A stretch of DNA of 64,000 bases from Boswellia sacra (taxonomy: Eukaryota > Streptophyta > Magnoliopsida > Sapindales > Burseraceae). The stretch's first letter is position 1. Each line of letters begins with the position of its first letter. Positions 48,925 to 59,711 of this stretch are shown one piece after another. A model generated the notes under the pieces. That model saw only the letters and a program-made list of their open reading frames with translations, searched no databases and was not told the origin of the DNA. Both the position numbers and the translations under genes were made by a program. The stretch is from contig SNVD02009812.1 in the NCBI GenBank assembly GCA_013180625.2, positions 310,001-374,000 of the forward strand. The letters run 5' to 3'.

Positions 48925-48945
48925 CCCTTACCTAAATATAAGGCC
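48925..48945 (-). promoter_or_regulatory. Solo LTR TATA-like box
   Basis: The minus strand reads AGGGCCTTATATTTAGG, followed by a GA-rich leader (reverse of the CTTCTTCTCCTTCTTC tract at 48835-48910), matching the layout of the sister LTRs. Confidence 0.4.
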
Positions 48946-49057
48946 CTAACTCATGGGCCTAAATCCACTCATTTCCTAACCCACTAATTCTTAAACATAA
49001 TTTCTAAATTTTGAATATATAAATGCATAAATATTAATTTTCTTTTGAAACTCTACA

Positions 49058-50590
49058 TAATATAACAGGATATTATTAGGAAAACATGTACTTTCTCCCC
49101 CAAAAGCTAGATTTACTTGACCAGCAAAGTTTCAGACCCAAACATCAAACTATCGCTACTAGTGAGTGACTGCCCTGGACAACATCTTGATTCTTAGCCC
49201 CTCCTTCGTCTAATGGTTAAATAGGAAACTGGTTGATCACCCTCAATGACCACAGTTACTCTTCTTCTTAGGAGAATTCAATTGAGAATAATTGCCCAAG
49301 AGTAACAAGGATGGAATTTTTAAGGATGTGTGTTGTTGCACCTTTGTAAAGGGACCCAACACCCTCATTTTGCAGGATTTGAGAAAATGCATGGAATGAA
49401 CTACCTTTGATAGGTTCTATTTATCTCATCATCATCCTTTGTTCTATAGTATCCAATGGATATGTAACCAAGGAAACAAAACTGTGTACACCAGGTATGG
49501 TGAAAAAAGCAGCCTCATGATTTGTATTCTGCAACAGAAAGCAAGCATAATACTGTCTCATTAATGGACTTCTAGCAAAGCATAATAGTGTGAGACAAAA
49601 ACAATTATTTTTTGATGATCTACAATGCTAATTTTGGCATAAGCGTGCATTTTCCATAAATGAAAGAACTTCAGCAAGAAACTACAAAATTCACTGACCT
49701 ACTGCAACCAAAGTAAAGCAAACAATGGATTAATTATATGTTTCTATTTCAAAGTAACTTCCTATCCTATAAAGTTAAGTACCCCTTCCAACCAAATCTG
49801 GATAAGTTCTATGTTACATCCACGATGAAGTCCTACAATTCCATCTGTTTTAGTTGTTTGCTAGAAAACATCAATTGGTCTGTTAAATCTACCTTTTCCT
49901 GACGCTCCCAGAAGTCTTGATCACATCAATTGCTAATCATGTATAGGCATATGTGAGGAAATAGAACAAACACAGAGAAATAATACCACTTCAATAAGTG
50001 ATCGCTGCCGTGTTCCTAGCAAATCTCTTCCAATAGTCATCTCTCTCTTTCTTGTGATTGATTGGTCTCTTCATCAAATAATTGGGAACAATTCGACCTA
50101 CTTTTGCAACAGCAGTTGTCAGGATAGGATTACAAAACAAAGGGATTGTCAACATAATATATTGATTAGTTATATTTGAATAGCATTAATTCAGCATTAC
50201 TTGATAATAAACTACACTTTAAAATGTATAAGAGTTGATAATGTTATCTTTACAGTACTATAGTTTGATCTACGAAAATGACATCAAAGCAGGCTTTTAG
50301 ATAAGATACTAAACACATACCTATCTAGAATAGTATACCATGAGATAAGCGATGTTGCCTCTCCACAGAGAAACAATACTTTCATTTTTAATTGTTCTAG
50401 TGAGGTAGCCACCAATTCCCTTAAATGGATGGGATAGCCCACCTGTCTTTAAAATTTCATTCTGACACTGCATCAAGTGTTTCATTCTAGTTATTGGAAG
50501 CACTGTAATCAGAAAGGTAATTTCCTTAAGGTGGTCGAGATCAAAATCACCTTGTTTCTCCAACGAGGCTCCTGGAGGAACTTGCGACAT
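49058..50590 (-). pseudogene. ADP/ATP carrier pseudogene, unit G (most complete carrier copy)
   Basis: The most complete carrier copy in the window, on the minus strand. Block 1 (50590-50321), after a short N-terminal part, reads LPITRMKHLMQCQNEILKTG and LSHPFKGIGGYLTRTIKNES then SLWRGNIAYLMVYYSR. This is the first repeat of an ADP/ATP carrier with P-I-x-R and S-x-W-R-G-N; the usual acidic residue of P-x-(D/E) is Thr here. A GTATGTG donor follows. Block 2 (about 50075-49998) reads MKRPINHKKERDDYWKRFAR, then a stop. Block 3 (about 49935-49810) has remnants LAIDVIKTSGSV, RPIDVF-stop and GIVGLHRGCNIELIQ. Block 4 (49535-49310) has SLVTYPLDTIEQRMMMR and FSQILQNEGVGSLYKGATT. The order of repeats 1-2-3 is correct. 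Stops and frameshifts in blocks 2-4 make this a pseudogene. Cut downstream at 49058 by the solo LTR. Confidence 0.85.
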
Positions 50591-51561
50591 AGGTGTAACA
50601 ACGGGTGAAGGACTGCCCTGACAGCAAGATGGATGCAGATGTTGACTTTTTAAAGTTCCTTTATCATGTGCTATTACATCACATATTCCTGGAGTGGAAA
50701 TTCGAGCATTTCAAAAATTTAGGTGAGGCTGCCTTTGTATTTTCACAAATATTGATGGATACAGTGTGCTTTCTTCCATTTTATGGCAAAGCCTAGCGAT
50801 CTTCCATTAAATTAGCCATTCGAGCAAAAAAGGAAGTACAAGAACTGATCATGTTCATACATACATAAACCCATAAAATTATTTTGTTAAATTCTTTTTG
50901 GTGAAAATATAAGTGTCAACATATATTTACAGCTGTGGAAAAGTAAAACAGAGTTCACCCAAGATGTTTTATAGAAACATGTTTTTACTCACTTTCTTTC
51001 CCATTTGATCTTGTTTTCATAAGAAAATACAGAAAAGCTGACGTTGCACACAAAAGTGAGTAAAAACGTTATGAGCAAGTTAATTCAATCCTTTTGTAAT
51101 GGTCTCTTTTCTCTCATTACAATACCAATTAATCAAATAAAACTGTTGATGTTTATTCTTTGAAATAAAAATGAAGAACATGATTTGAGTTTGCACAGTC
51201 CTGATTCATTCAAATTCAAAATGAACCCAAAACAAGTTTACTTTTAATTTGTTCAACCATTTCAACGTTTTTCTTGGCTTCCCTCTAATTTTGAAGGACA
51301 TAACGAACAAGTATCGGTAGTAGAGAACATGGATCTATAGAAACTTATTATTATTTCAGTCAGCTAAGAATTACATTTTATTGGCTTCAATATATGAAAA
51401 TATTTCACTAAATCTACATAAAACTTCACTACAGGCGTTTTCAATAAATTAAAACATGACAAGCAAAACTGCAACAAGGATTAAAAAAAATCAAAATAAG
51501 TAAAAAAGATCAAGAGCAGTGCATACCATTGTGTCTTTGTTTGGTTCCTAAAATTTTGACT
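50591..51561. other. Upstream flank of unit G
   Basis: 50600-50800 resembles 46140-46290 (TTGATGGATACAGTGTGC versus TTGATGGGTGCGGTAGGC contexts), so it is part of the duplicated unit. 50810-51560 is AT-rich with no recognised gene. Confidence 0.4.
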
Positions 51562-51625
51562 TAGATTTTAAGGGGAAAAAAGAAAATAACTTGCAGCTCA
51601 AGCGTCTGCCTCGAGGTAGATTTCG

Positions 51626-51660
<35 letters not shown>

Positions 51661-51884
51661 AGCTGTTACAAATGGATTTCCAGGTGGCTCTTATCAGTGG
51701 CACTAACAGAATAGCCAATAGGAAACCGTTACATGGCATATTCTAGAGAATAGTAGAAGAAAAAGGAACTAATTTTGCTAACATAGGCTTAAAGGCTGCT
51801 TATTCCTTATTGGCAATATTAACAAGCTTAATATAGTGGCATGACTAATTATTCAGAAACGTGACCATATGTGCTGCCTTGACA
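51562..51884 (-). repeat. 3' LTR of the 51562-56804 copia element
   Basis: On the minus strand it begins TGTCAAGGCAGCACATATGG. Aligns along its length to 56435-56804. Contains a short (TA)n tract at 51631-51657. Confidence 0.88.
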
Positions 51885-54800
51885 TCTGCCCTCAAACTGG
51901 AGGGCAATTCAAGAACTCCAAGTTTGCTTCTGAAGTAATGAAATTGAGGTGCTGCCAGAGGTTTTGTGAGCCAATCTGCCACTTGATCACATGATGGTAC
52001 ATATCTCACTTCAAGAAGTCCTTGTAACACTTTGTCCCGGACAAAACGGACATCAATCTCTATATGTTTTGTCCTAGCATGGTAGACTGGATTCGAAGCT
52101 AAAGCACTTGGACTTATGCAGTCGCACTAGGCAATTGGACAGTGAGTGGATCTGCAGTGAAGTTCAGACAATAGAGATTGTAACCAAGCTATTTCTGCAG
52201 CAACCTATGCTAGAGCACGATACTCTGATTCAGTGCTCGATCTAGATACAACATGTTGTTTTTTGGATTGCCAAGAAACCAAAGTTTCTCCTAGAAAAAC
52301 ACAGTATCCACCAATAGATCTTCTATCCTTTGTACTGCATGCCCAATCTGTAACTGAAAATCCAATGATATCAGTGTTGTCACATGGCTTGATATGAAGG
52401 CCAAACAACTTAGTTTCTTTTAGGTATCCTAGAATTCTTTTCACACACTGCCAATATGTTGTTGTTGGAGATTGGCATAGTTTGTTAAACACAAATGCTA
52501 TGTCAGGCCTTGTATAGGTGAGGTATTGGAGAGCCCCAATTGTACTCTTGTAGAGAGTAGGATCTGAGAAAGATTTTGAAAATTCAATTGGTTTGGTCTT
52601 GCTTATAGCTGATAAAGTGGAGCATGGTTTCAAGTGTTCTAGCCCAAGCCTTTTCAGCAAATCTGAAATGTATTTAGATTGGTTTAGATACATAACAGTC
52701 ATGTCTCTTCTTACCTCTATTCTTAGAAAATAATGCAATTCTCCAAGATCCTTAAAAGCATAAAGTTTGTTTAGGCTCATGATCATTTCTTCAATATATG
52801 TGGAGTTGTTACCTGTTACAATGATATCATCAACATAGACAAGTGTGAATTAAGACATCTTTCTCCTTCAGAATAAAGAGTGAAGAATCTAATTTTGAGT
52901 TTGTGAAGCTCCAGTTTAGAAGAGTACTCTTTAGCTTTTCAAACTAGGCTCTTGGCGCCTGTTTAAGGCCATATAGTGCCTTATGCAATTTGCAAACATG
53001 TGAAGGTTTGGTAGAGTTAATGTACCCCTCAGGTTGAACCATATACATAGATTCTTCTAAATTTCCATTGAAGAATGCATTCTTAATGTCTAGCTACTTT
53101 ATTACCCAATTCTTTGTTACTGCCAAGGTGAGGATCACTCTGATTGTTCCAGGTTTAACCACAGGGCTGTAGATTTTTGTATAGTCAATCCCAGGTGTTT
53201 GATGGAAGCCTTTGGCTACCAACCTAGCCTTATGTCTATGGACAGTTCCATTACTGTTTAGTTTTAACTTGAAAACCCATTTGTTGCCTACCAGGTTGTA
53301 GTTACCAGGTTGTAGTTTGGAGAGTAAGGAACTAAGGACCAGGTTTTATTTCTAATCCATGCTTCACACTCTTCTTCCATAGCCTTCCTCCAAGCTTTAG
53401 ATTTCTGAGACAGAAACTGGTTTAGTATTTTTCTTAATTCCTTCATATTGATGAACTGCATTGTACACTTTTGGTTTGAAGATGTCACTTTTGGACTTAG
53501 TGACCATTGGATGAGAAGGAATGATAGGATGGGCAGTATGTGGACTTATAAGTGGTTCATTAGGAGTTTTGTGAGTAGGTTCACTGGTTTGTAAAGAAGG
53601 TGAGGTATTTTATGGATTCGGTTGATCATTTGGTGAGGTAGGTTGGTCACTTGCAGGTGCTTGGGAAGAATTTTGGTCTGCTTGAATAGCAGCAGGGGAG
53701 TCTTCAGACAAGTCTGTGACATGTGAACTATTAGTCTTAGGATTTTGGAATTTCTAATCTCTATTAGACCCTCTATTCAGTATTAGAAGAAGTATTACAG
53801 AAGAGGTATTGGAAGAGGGCATAGAGAAGGAACTGTTTCTAGTATTTAGAAAACCAAGCTTAAATAGGAATTCAGATTCATTAAGTACTACATTCTTAGA
53901 GAGGTAGATTCTACCTGTAGAGCTTAGACACTTGAACCCCATGTGTGAATCACTATACCCCAAGAAAACACAATTGGTGGAGTGATAATGGAATTTGTGA
54001 CTTTGATAGGGCCTTAAGCAAGGAAAATAGGCACATCCGAAAGTTTTTAGAGCCTTATAATCTTGTATGTGAACAAAAAAATTTTGCAAGGGAGAAATTC
54101 CATTCAAGGTTGGTGTTGCAAGTCTATTAATGAGCCATACTGCAGTATGGAAAGCTTCCCACCAACACTTTAATGGCATGCTAGCTTGTGCTAACAAAGT
54201 TAATCCCACTTCAGTAAGGTGTCTATGCTTTCTCTCTACCTTTCCTTGCTGTTCATGAGTGTAAAGACAAGCTATTCTAACTTCAATTCCATTCTATTTA
54301 AGAAACTCAACAAAAACTCTATACTCTCCTCCCCAATCTGATTGTAGACCCTTGATCTGTTTTTCAAATTTTTTCTCCACATAATTTTTGAATTGTTTGA
54401 AAGTAGATAGGGCCTCAGATTTGTTTTTGAGAGGGTAGATCCAAGTGAATCTACTAAAGTCATCTAGGAAATGTATGTAGTATTTGTAGCCTGAATTGGA
54501 AGCAATTGGTGCTGGTCCCAAGAGGTTAGTATGAATCAATTCCAGAACCTGTTTTGTTTGGGTTTTAGAGTCTTTGAATGGCAAGGCATGTGACTTTCCT
54601 AGTTGATAGGAATCACAAAAGTCTAGAATTTCATTACTTATAGCAGGTTCATTACAAGCTCTCAAAATTTGATTAAGTTTTTTCATAGAAGGATGACCAA
54701 CTCTCCTATGCCAGATGTTGATTTTCTCTTTGACTGACTTAGTGTTTGAGATTGATACATCAAAGGCACTTGAACTCTTAACATTACAAGACTTTGAACT

Positions 54801-55319
54801 AGCCAAAAAAGATTTGGAAGACTTCTGGGACACAATACTAGACTTTGTAGAACTAGGAATAGCAATAACTAGACTTCTAGGATTTTTATTTCTTTCAAAA
54901 ATTCTTGACTGACATTTGGAAGAGTTTCAGAGACTTGGTTGACAGAATTGATAGAGTCCTTGTTAGTTCTCCCCTGCAGCAGGCCTTGGTGGGTTTGATT
55001 GTCCTTCATAAGATAGAACTCAGGGTGAAATTCAAGATAAACTTGATTACCTTTGGTGAGCTTTGACACACTCAATAAATTTTTGTTATTTTGGGCACAC
55101 ATAAACATTGTTTAAATCCAGCAAGGCATTGTAAGTAGGCATCTTAGAGTGACCAATATGAGAAATATATAGCTTATTTCCATCTCCTACAGATGTTGTT
55201 TCCTTATGATAATACTCACGCCTTGAGTTTTGAAGATCGGGTTGAGGTGTTACATGATTGGTTGCTCCACTGTCAGCATACCAATTCCTATCAGCCGTTT
55301 TAGGTGTGGGAAAAGGAGC
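51885..55319 (-). pseudogene. copia pol remnant (integrase, reverse transcriptase, RNase H)
   Basis: In minus-strand order. The integrase zinc region and core (54833-54294) have WHRRVGHPSMKKLNQIL, FLDDFSRFTW and QSDWGGEYR. The first catalytic Asp appears replaced by Asn (LELIHTNLLGPAP instead of H-(S/T)-D). Integrase C-terminal part follows (54209-53754; INRLATPTLNGISPLQNFF, FLGYSDSHMGFKC). Reverse transcriptase pieces include 53488-53288 and YVDDIIVTGNN near 52840-52805. RT end and RNase H follow at 52786-52205 (YTRPDIAF, RILGYLK, SRSSTESEYRALA), with the RNase H C terminus at 52030-51845 (VADWLTKPL). At least six frame breaks separate these. Not functional. Confidence 0.9.
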
Positions 55320-56434
55320 TTACTGATGTTGATTTTGTGCAGCAAAGTATGCCTGTTGAGATGAATTTTGTCCTCCAAAGCCTTGCCTGTTGTTGCCATT
55401 GTTCCTATTTTGATTTGTTGAGCCCATGTAGTTCAAATCTATTATATAGAAACAAATGGAGGCTGGGTGTCCAATATTTTCGTCGATTTTGACAGATTGG
55501 CCTTGAGTTGCCAAATCTGCCACCCTTTCTTTCCCTTGAGTTATTGTTGCTTGAGCTCCTTTCATAGTTCCGATTGGGATTTTTGTTGTTGTTGTTGCTC
55601 TACCTTGACTTACTCCTATTATTATTATTGTTTGGCTTTCCAAATATAACATTAGTTGAGACTTGACTTAAGTTTAGATTAGCAAAGTTGTTCAATCTTT
55701 CCAACCTGTTTTCGAAGTTCAGAAGGGTTGCTTGGAGCTCTTGCCAGGAAATGTCTTCTTTAGCTTGTATCTGAACTACGATATGTGTGTAGTCAGCATC
55801 TAGGCCCAGGGTAATAAAGGAAATCAGATCACTCATTTCAATCGAGCTTCCTACAACAGTAAGATTGTCAGCTATTCTCTTCATGACAGACAAGTATTCG
55901 CTCATCTTCATTGAGCCCTTTCTTGGGGTTTGAAGATCAAACCTCAGATTGGAGATTTTTTACCTATTCTTGATGCCACAATAATCCTCCGGAGCTTTCC
56001 AAAGCTTCTGTGAGGTTGGCTGGCCTATAACTTGAGCTGCCACTTCACTTGTGACAGATCCAAGAAGCCATCCTATCAATAAATTATCAATAGTCACCCA
56101 CTCTTCATAGTTTGGATTTGAGAGAAGTTGAGATGAGGTTGCATCCTCGATGGGGGTGGTTGTTGTAATGAACTCAGGTGGACAGATTTTTGTACCAAGG
56201 ACATAACCATCAAGTTTGTAGCCTCTCAGTGTTGGAAGGATCATGGCTTTCCAAATAGCGATGTTGTCCTCATCTAGCTTCACAAGGAATGATTGATTGA
56301 GAAAGCTTCCAAAAGGTGAGCTTCCATTGAAAGGATTTGAACGAGATGAAGAACTTGAGTCACCACTTGAGTGGTTTCTATCAACTGAACCAGCAAACTT
56401 GGCGTAGGCCTTGGGATTGGCTCTGATACCAACT
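55320..56434 (-). pseudogene. copia gag remnant
   Basis: Gag-like blocks: LDEDNIAIWKAMILPTLRGY with YVLGTKICPPEF (from about 56290), then after a break MKMSEYLSVMKRIADNLTVV and DYTHIVVQIQAKEDISWQEL (55911-55700), then an Asn/Gly/Gln-rich tail. The expected CCHC zinc knuckle before it (about 55480-55430) keeps only GHPASIC. The gag reading frame is open into the LTR, with no ATG seen between the primer-binding site and the conserved core. Confidence 0.82.
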
Positions 56435-56504
56435 TGGATTTTAGGGAAAAAAAATAAGTTGCAGCTCAAGCCTCTGCCTCGAGGTAGATTTCCTTCATAT
56501 ATAT

Positions 56505-56580
<76 letters not shown>

Positions 56581-56804
56581 AGCTGTTACAAATGGATTTC
56601 TAGGTGGCTCTTATCAATTGTACTAACACAATAGCCAATAGGAAACCGTTACATGGCATATTCTAGAGAACAATAGAAGAAACAGGAACTAATTTAGCTA
56701 ACATAGGCTTAAAGGCTGCTTATTCCTTATCGGCAATATTAACAGGCGTAATACAGAGGCATGACTAATTATTCAGAAACGTGACCATATGTGCTGCCTT
56801 GACA
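56435..56804 (-). repeat. 5' LTR of the 51562-56804 copia element
   Basis: Longer than its partner, mainly because of an expanded CATA/(TA)n microsatellite at about 56497-56576. Ends TTGACA at 56804. Confidence 0.88.
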
Positions 56805-58599
56805 ATTTGCAATGAAAGACAAACAAAACTAAATGGTTTGGCAAAAAAAAAAGAAAAAGAAAAAAAGAAAAAAAGAAAAAGAAAAAGAAAAAGAAAAGAA
56901 AGTTACCAGACAAAGCTTTCTATTTCTGTTCTTATGTAAAAGCCTCTCTTAAGGTAGATGTTATGATAGATGGATAAAACTATGATCATTTAGAGCTCTG
57001 GCCATTAGTTGACTTAAAAAAATAATATTTAATTGTTGTTTCGGTTCAATTTTGAAAATTACTAAAAACTAAGACGAGTTCGGATTACTGAAAGAAAATT
57101 TGCAATGGTACTAATGAGAGTTGTAGCCAAACATAACAACATATATAAATGGTAAATGAGCTTCCTAATCAAGAATATTGAACTTTTGTTCAAGAACATC
57201 CCTTACTGCAGCTCCATATGAAAACAAAATTATAAAATAAAAACTGAGGTCAGACCACTTACACTATACAAGATAAATAAGTTGGTTGCTTCCTTACTTC
57301 CGCAGCTACTAAGCACTAAGCAGCCAGAGAGTGTGAGCGATGTTTGGTTATTCGAAAAGTTATTGAGAAAGAAAGGGAAAGTGAAATGACACGTAAAGCG
57401 TTAGAAGAAAAAGAGTAAAACTTGTACGGGCACACGAGGGCGCGTGCATTTTTTCAATTTCAACTGCAACAGTTTGGTTTTTTTTTTTTTTTTTTTTTAA
57501 GGGGGAAAACATTTAATTTGTTGAAACGGGAAAGAAAAGGAAATGGCTTAGAAAATAGTAAAGCAAGAACCCTAAAGAAACCCTATTTTAGGCCATTCCG
57601 TAACAGCCAAAATATCAATCTGCTGTCTGAAAAAGTTTAGTTTGGTTGCAAAGTTTCTTATTTTTTCTCTCATTTGAAGTCCTAATAAAAGAAAATGCCT
57701 ATAGATTTTCAAATTAAAATTTGAGCCGGCACTATTATTAGTTTCATGCTATAAACTATTAGCTATTATTAGTAAAATAAGAAGCGGCTTTTGTCTGCTC
57801 AGTGCAAAGGTTACTGGACAGGTTTCTTCTTTGGCTAGTAGTTTAGGAATGCCAATCTCGTGGAACGCCTTTTTTAAAGAGGGATGATATTGACCATTGG
57901 ATCAAATCATCTTCTCATCCTACGGTCCTAGCTATTAGAATTGACTCAAGAAAATATTTAATTTTACAGTTATTTAGATTCATTTTTTAATTATTTCCAC
58001 TTCTTGAAAATGGCGTTTCTTGTTAATTAGTTTATTGAATTCTCCCTCCGCATTACTGTATAGATAAGAAACCAGAAAACAAAAAGGCTAAGAAAAAAGG
58101 TAAATCAAGTTTTGAAGGTCAGAGAAGTCCATAAGAAGCAAGTTCTGAATGTTGAGTGAAAGGTTGTAGGACAAAGGTTTCTATTTTTGCAAGTACAAAA
58201 GACTTTCTTATCCGTTGAGTCAAATAATTATCAACTGATCCTATGGCTATGGCCGCAGCTATTAGTTGAAAAAAAAAATCATTTTTTAAATGTTATTAAG
58301 AAAGAAATGTTATATAAACAAAATGGCTAGGAAAGAAGGTAGGCGCTCAACTCAAGAACCCAGAAGGGAAAAGGACAACCCTAAATTGGTTTCTATTTTT
58401 GTTCTGCTCAGTGAAAAAGGTTAGTAGTTTCGAAATTCATGCCCCGTGAAATGCACTTCTTATTAAAGCTGGGATTTTTTTTGACAGTTGGATCAAAGGA
58501 GCTTCTCATCCTACGACCCTAATTATTAGTTGACTCAAATAGTATTTTAAATTTACAGTTATTTAGAGTCATTATTAAGTTGATTAGAGAAGCTTAGTT
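56805..58599. repeat. Dispersed duplicated segments and microsatellites downstream of unit H
   Basis: An A/AAAAAG-rich tract at 56840-56905. Four diverged copies of a segment with (G)ATCAAA...CTTCTCATCCTACGGTCCTA, GCTATTAG(T)TGACTCAA and ACAGTTATTTAGA lie at about 56900-57015, 57800-57990, 58160-58290 and 58390-58580. They recur at about 280-600-bp spacing. A T-run is at 57478-57499. No gene is recognised; the 57422 ORF is low complexity. Confidence 0.6.
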
Positions 58600-59206
58600 A
58601 GAAATTTATGGTAAGAAATTAAAATTAGAAGGTCCAATATCTGGATCTGGTAAACTTTCAACCAAAAAGAATTCATGTCCATTACTCTAGAGAAAAGTTC
58701 CAGACTCGAACATCAAGCTACCACAAACATATGATATCAATTGCTTCTTATACTAGTTCGAGAAGGTTAAAGAAAAAAAAAAAAAAAGAGTTTAACTGCT
58801 GCAATTTGGCCATGATATCAGTGATTCCTACTCTGGCCAATTAACATCCCTTCCATCTGATATTTCTTTGATTGCCCTGGTCACTGGACTTACCACTCCT
58901 TGCAGATGCATTCTATCTCGATAAGATCACAGCACTCAGAACAGCACAGTGAAGGATAGTAGTTCGGAGGATAAGTGCACTTGCACCTTCGTAAAGGGAT
59001 CCTACACCCTCTGTTTTCAGGATTAGAGAAAATGTTTCCACTGAACTTTTATACTTGACAGCTTCTCTTAATCTCATCATCATCCCGCAATGCAAAGTAT
59101 CCAATGGATACAAAACCGACCGGACACCGGTTTGAATTCCCCTTGTAAGAACTGAAGAAATATATATCGGAGCGTCCTGCAAAAGACAGCAACTAAGCAT
59201 AGCATT
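58600..59206 (-). pseudogene. ADP/ATP carrier-derived unit H, C-terminal exon and tail
   Basis: The exon at about 59180-58913 stays open to its stop. It reads DAPIYISSVLTRGIQTGVRS then VLYPLDTLHCGMMMR, EAVKYKSSVETFSLILKTEG, GSLYEGASALILRTTILHCA and ends LSAVILSR. This is the third repeat of an ADP/ATP carrier: P-L-D-T, the R-R-R-M-M-M nucleotide-carrier signature degraded to L-H-C-G-M-M-M, then the VKYKSS loop and helix 6. The loss of three signature Arg residues and the missing upstream exons argue against function as a transporter. The tail 58780-58600 matches 16400-16560 in reverse. The copia element at 59207 has inserted in the preceding intron, just upstream of the TTGCAG acceptor. Confidence 0.75.
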
Positions 59207-59657
59207 TGTTAGGAGATTGAACACTCCTACCGTAGCTCAAATAAAAGACAAGAAATAAATTGTTATGTTAGAAATAACAATTTGGGTGGCACTGCCCTCC
59301 ACAATAAATAAAATAGACAACTTGGGCGGCTTAGCCTTCCACAGTAAATAAATAAATTAAAGGCAATAAATAAAATAAAGACACAAATATTTAACGTGGT
59401 AAAACCCTCAATTTGAGGGAAACCTCCACGGAACAAGACCGAAAATATTTCACTATGAAGAAAAATATTACAATCTCTCTCACAATTATAATAGAGGAGA
59501 TTATATGGGAGGAAGAAGTGAAAAGCTTAATACATAAGCTTGGTACAATTTTAAGGGGGGGAGGAGGCTTTAATATATAGTCTTAGCCTCCCCCTTGGAT
59601 TTGGTTTCCCACCGATGTGGGATTGGGTGAAAGGCAAAAATGCCTTCACCCACTTCA
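59207..59657 (-). repeat. 3' LTR of the 59207 copia element
   Basis: 451 bp. Minus strand begins TGAAGTGGGTGAAGGC and ends GAGTGTTCAATCTCCTAACA. It contains a TATA-like ACTATATATTAAAGCC around 59569-59584. The purine tract AAGTGGGAGAATG (59670-59658) abuts it. Confidence 0.92.
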
Positions 59658-59711
59658 CATTCTCCCACTTGAAGGCATTTTTTCTTTCAGTCTTGTCTCT
59701 ATACATGCTGT

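Larger units (their letters stand above)
46850..49057 (-). mobile_element. Solo LTR (2.2 kb), minus orientation
   Basis: Plus strand starts TGTCACGCCCTAAC at 46850 and ends GAAACTCTACA at 49057. Flanks are TACTA (46845-46849) and TAATA (49058-49062), a 5-bp duplication with one mismatch. Unit F reads GGAAGTAATATAGCAAG across the equivalent empty site. It belongs to the same family as the LTRs at 6330, 26598 and 29921. It carries two unrelated tandem arrays (47349-47672 and 47780-48312). Confidence 0.78.
51562..56804 (-). mobile_element. Degenerate Ty1-copia retrotransposon (complete with both LTRs)
   Basis: Two LTRs (51562-51884 and 56435-56804) flank a minus-strand gag-pol. A primer-binding site TTGGTATCAGAGC lies next to the right (5') LTR at 56434-56420, and a purine-rich tract TTTGAGGGCAGA next to the left (3') LTR at 51896-51885. 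Protein order gag, integrase, reverse transcriptase, RNase H identifies Ty1-copia. Many stops and frameshifts interrupt it. The two LTRs differ by several substitutions and by the length of a TA repeat, so it is older than the element at 59207. I could not find an exact target-site duplication. Confidence 0.92.

Noticed and set aside
57422..57640. 72-codon ORF with poly-Phe run
   Set aside because: Produced by a T-run in a low-complexity stretch.
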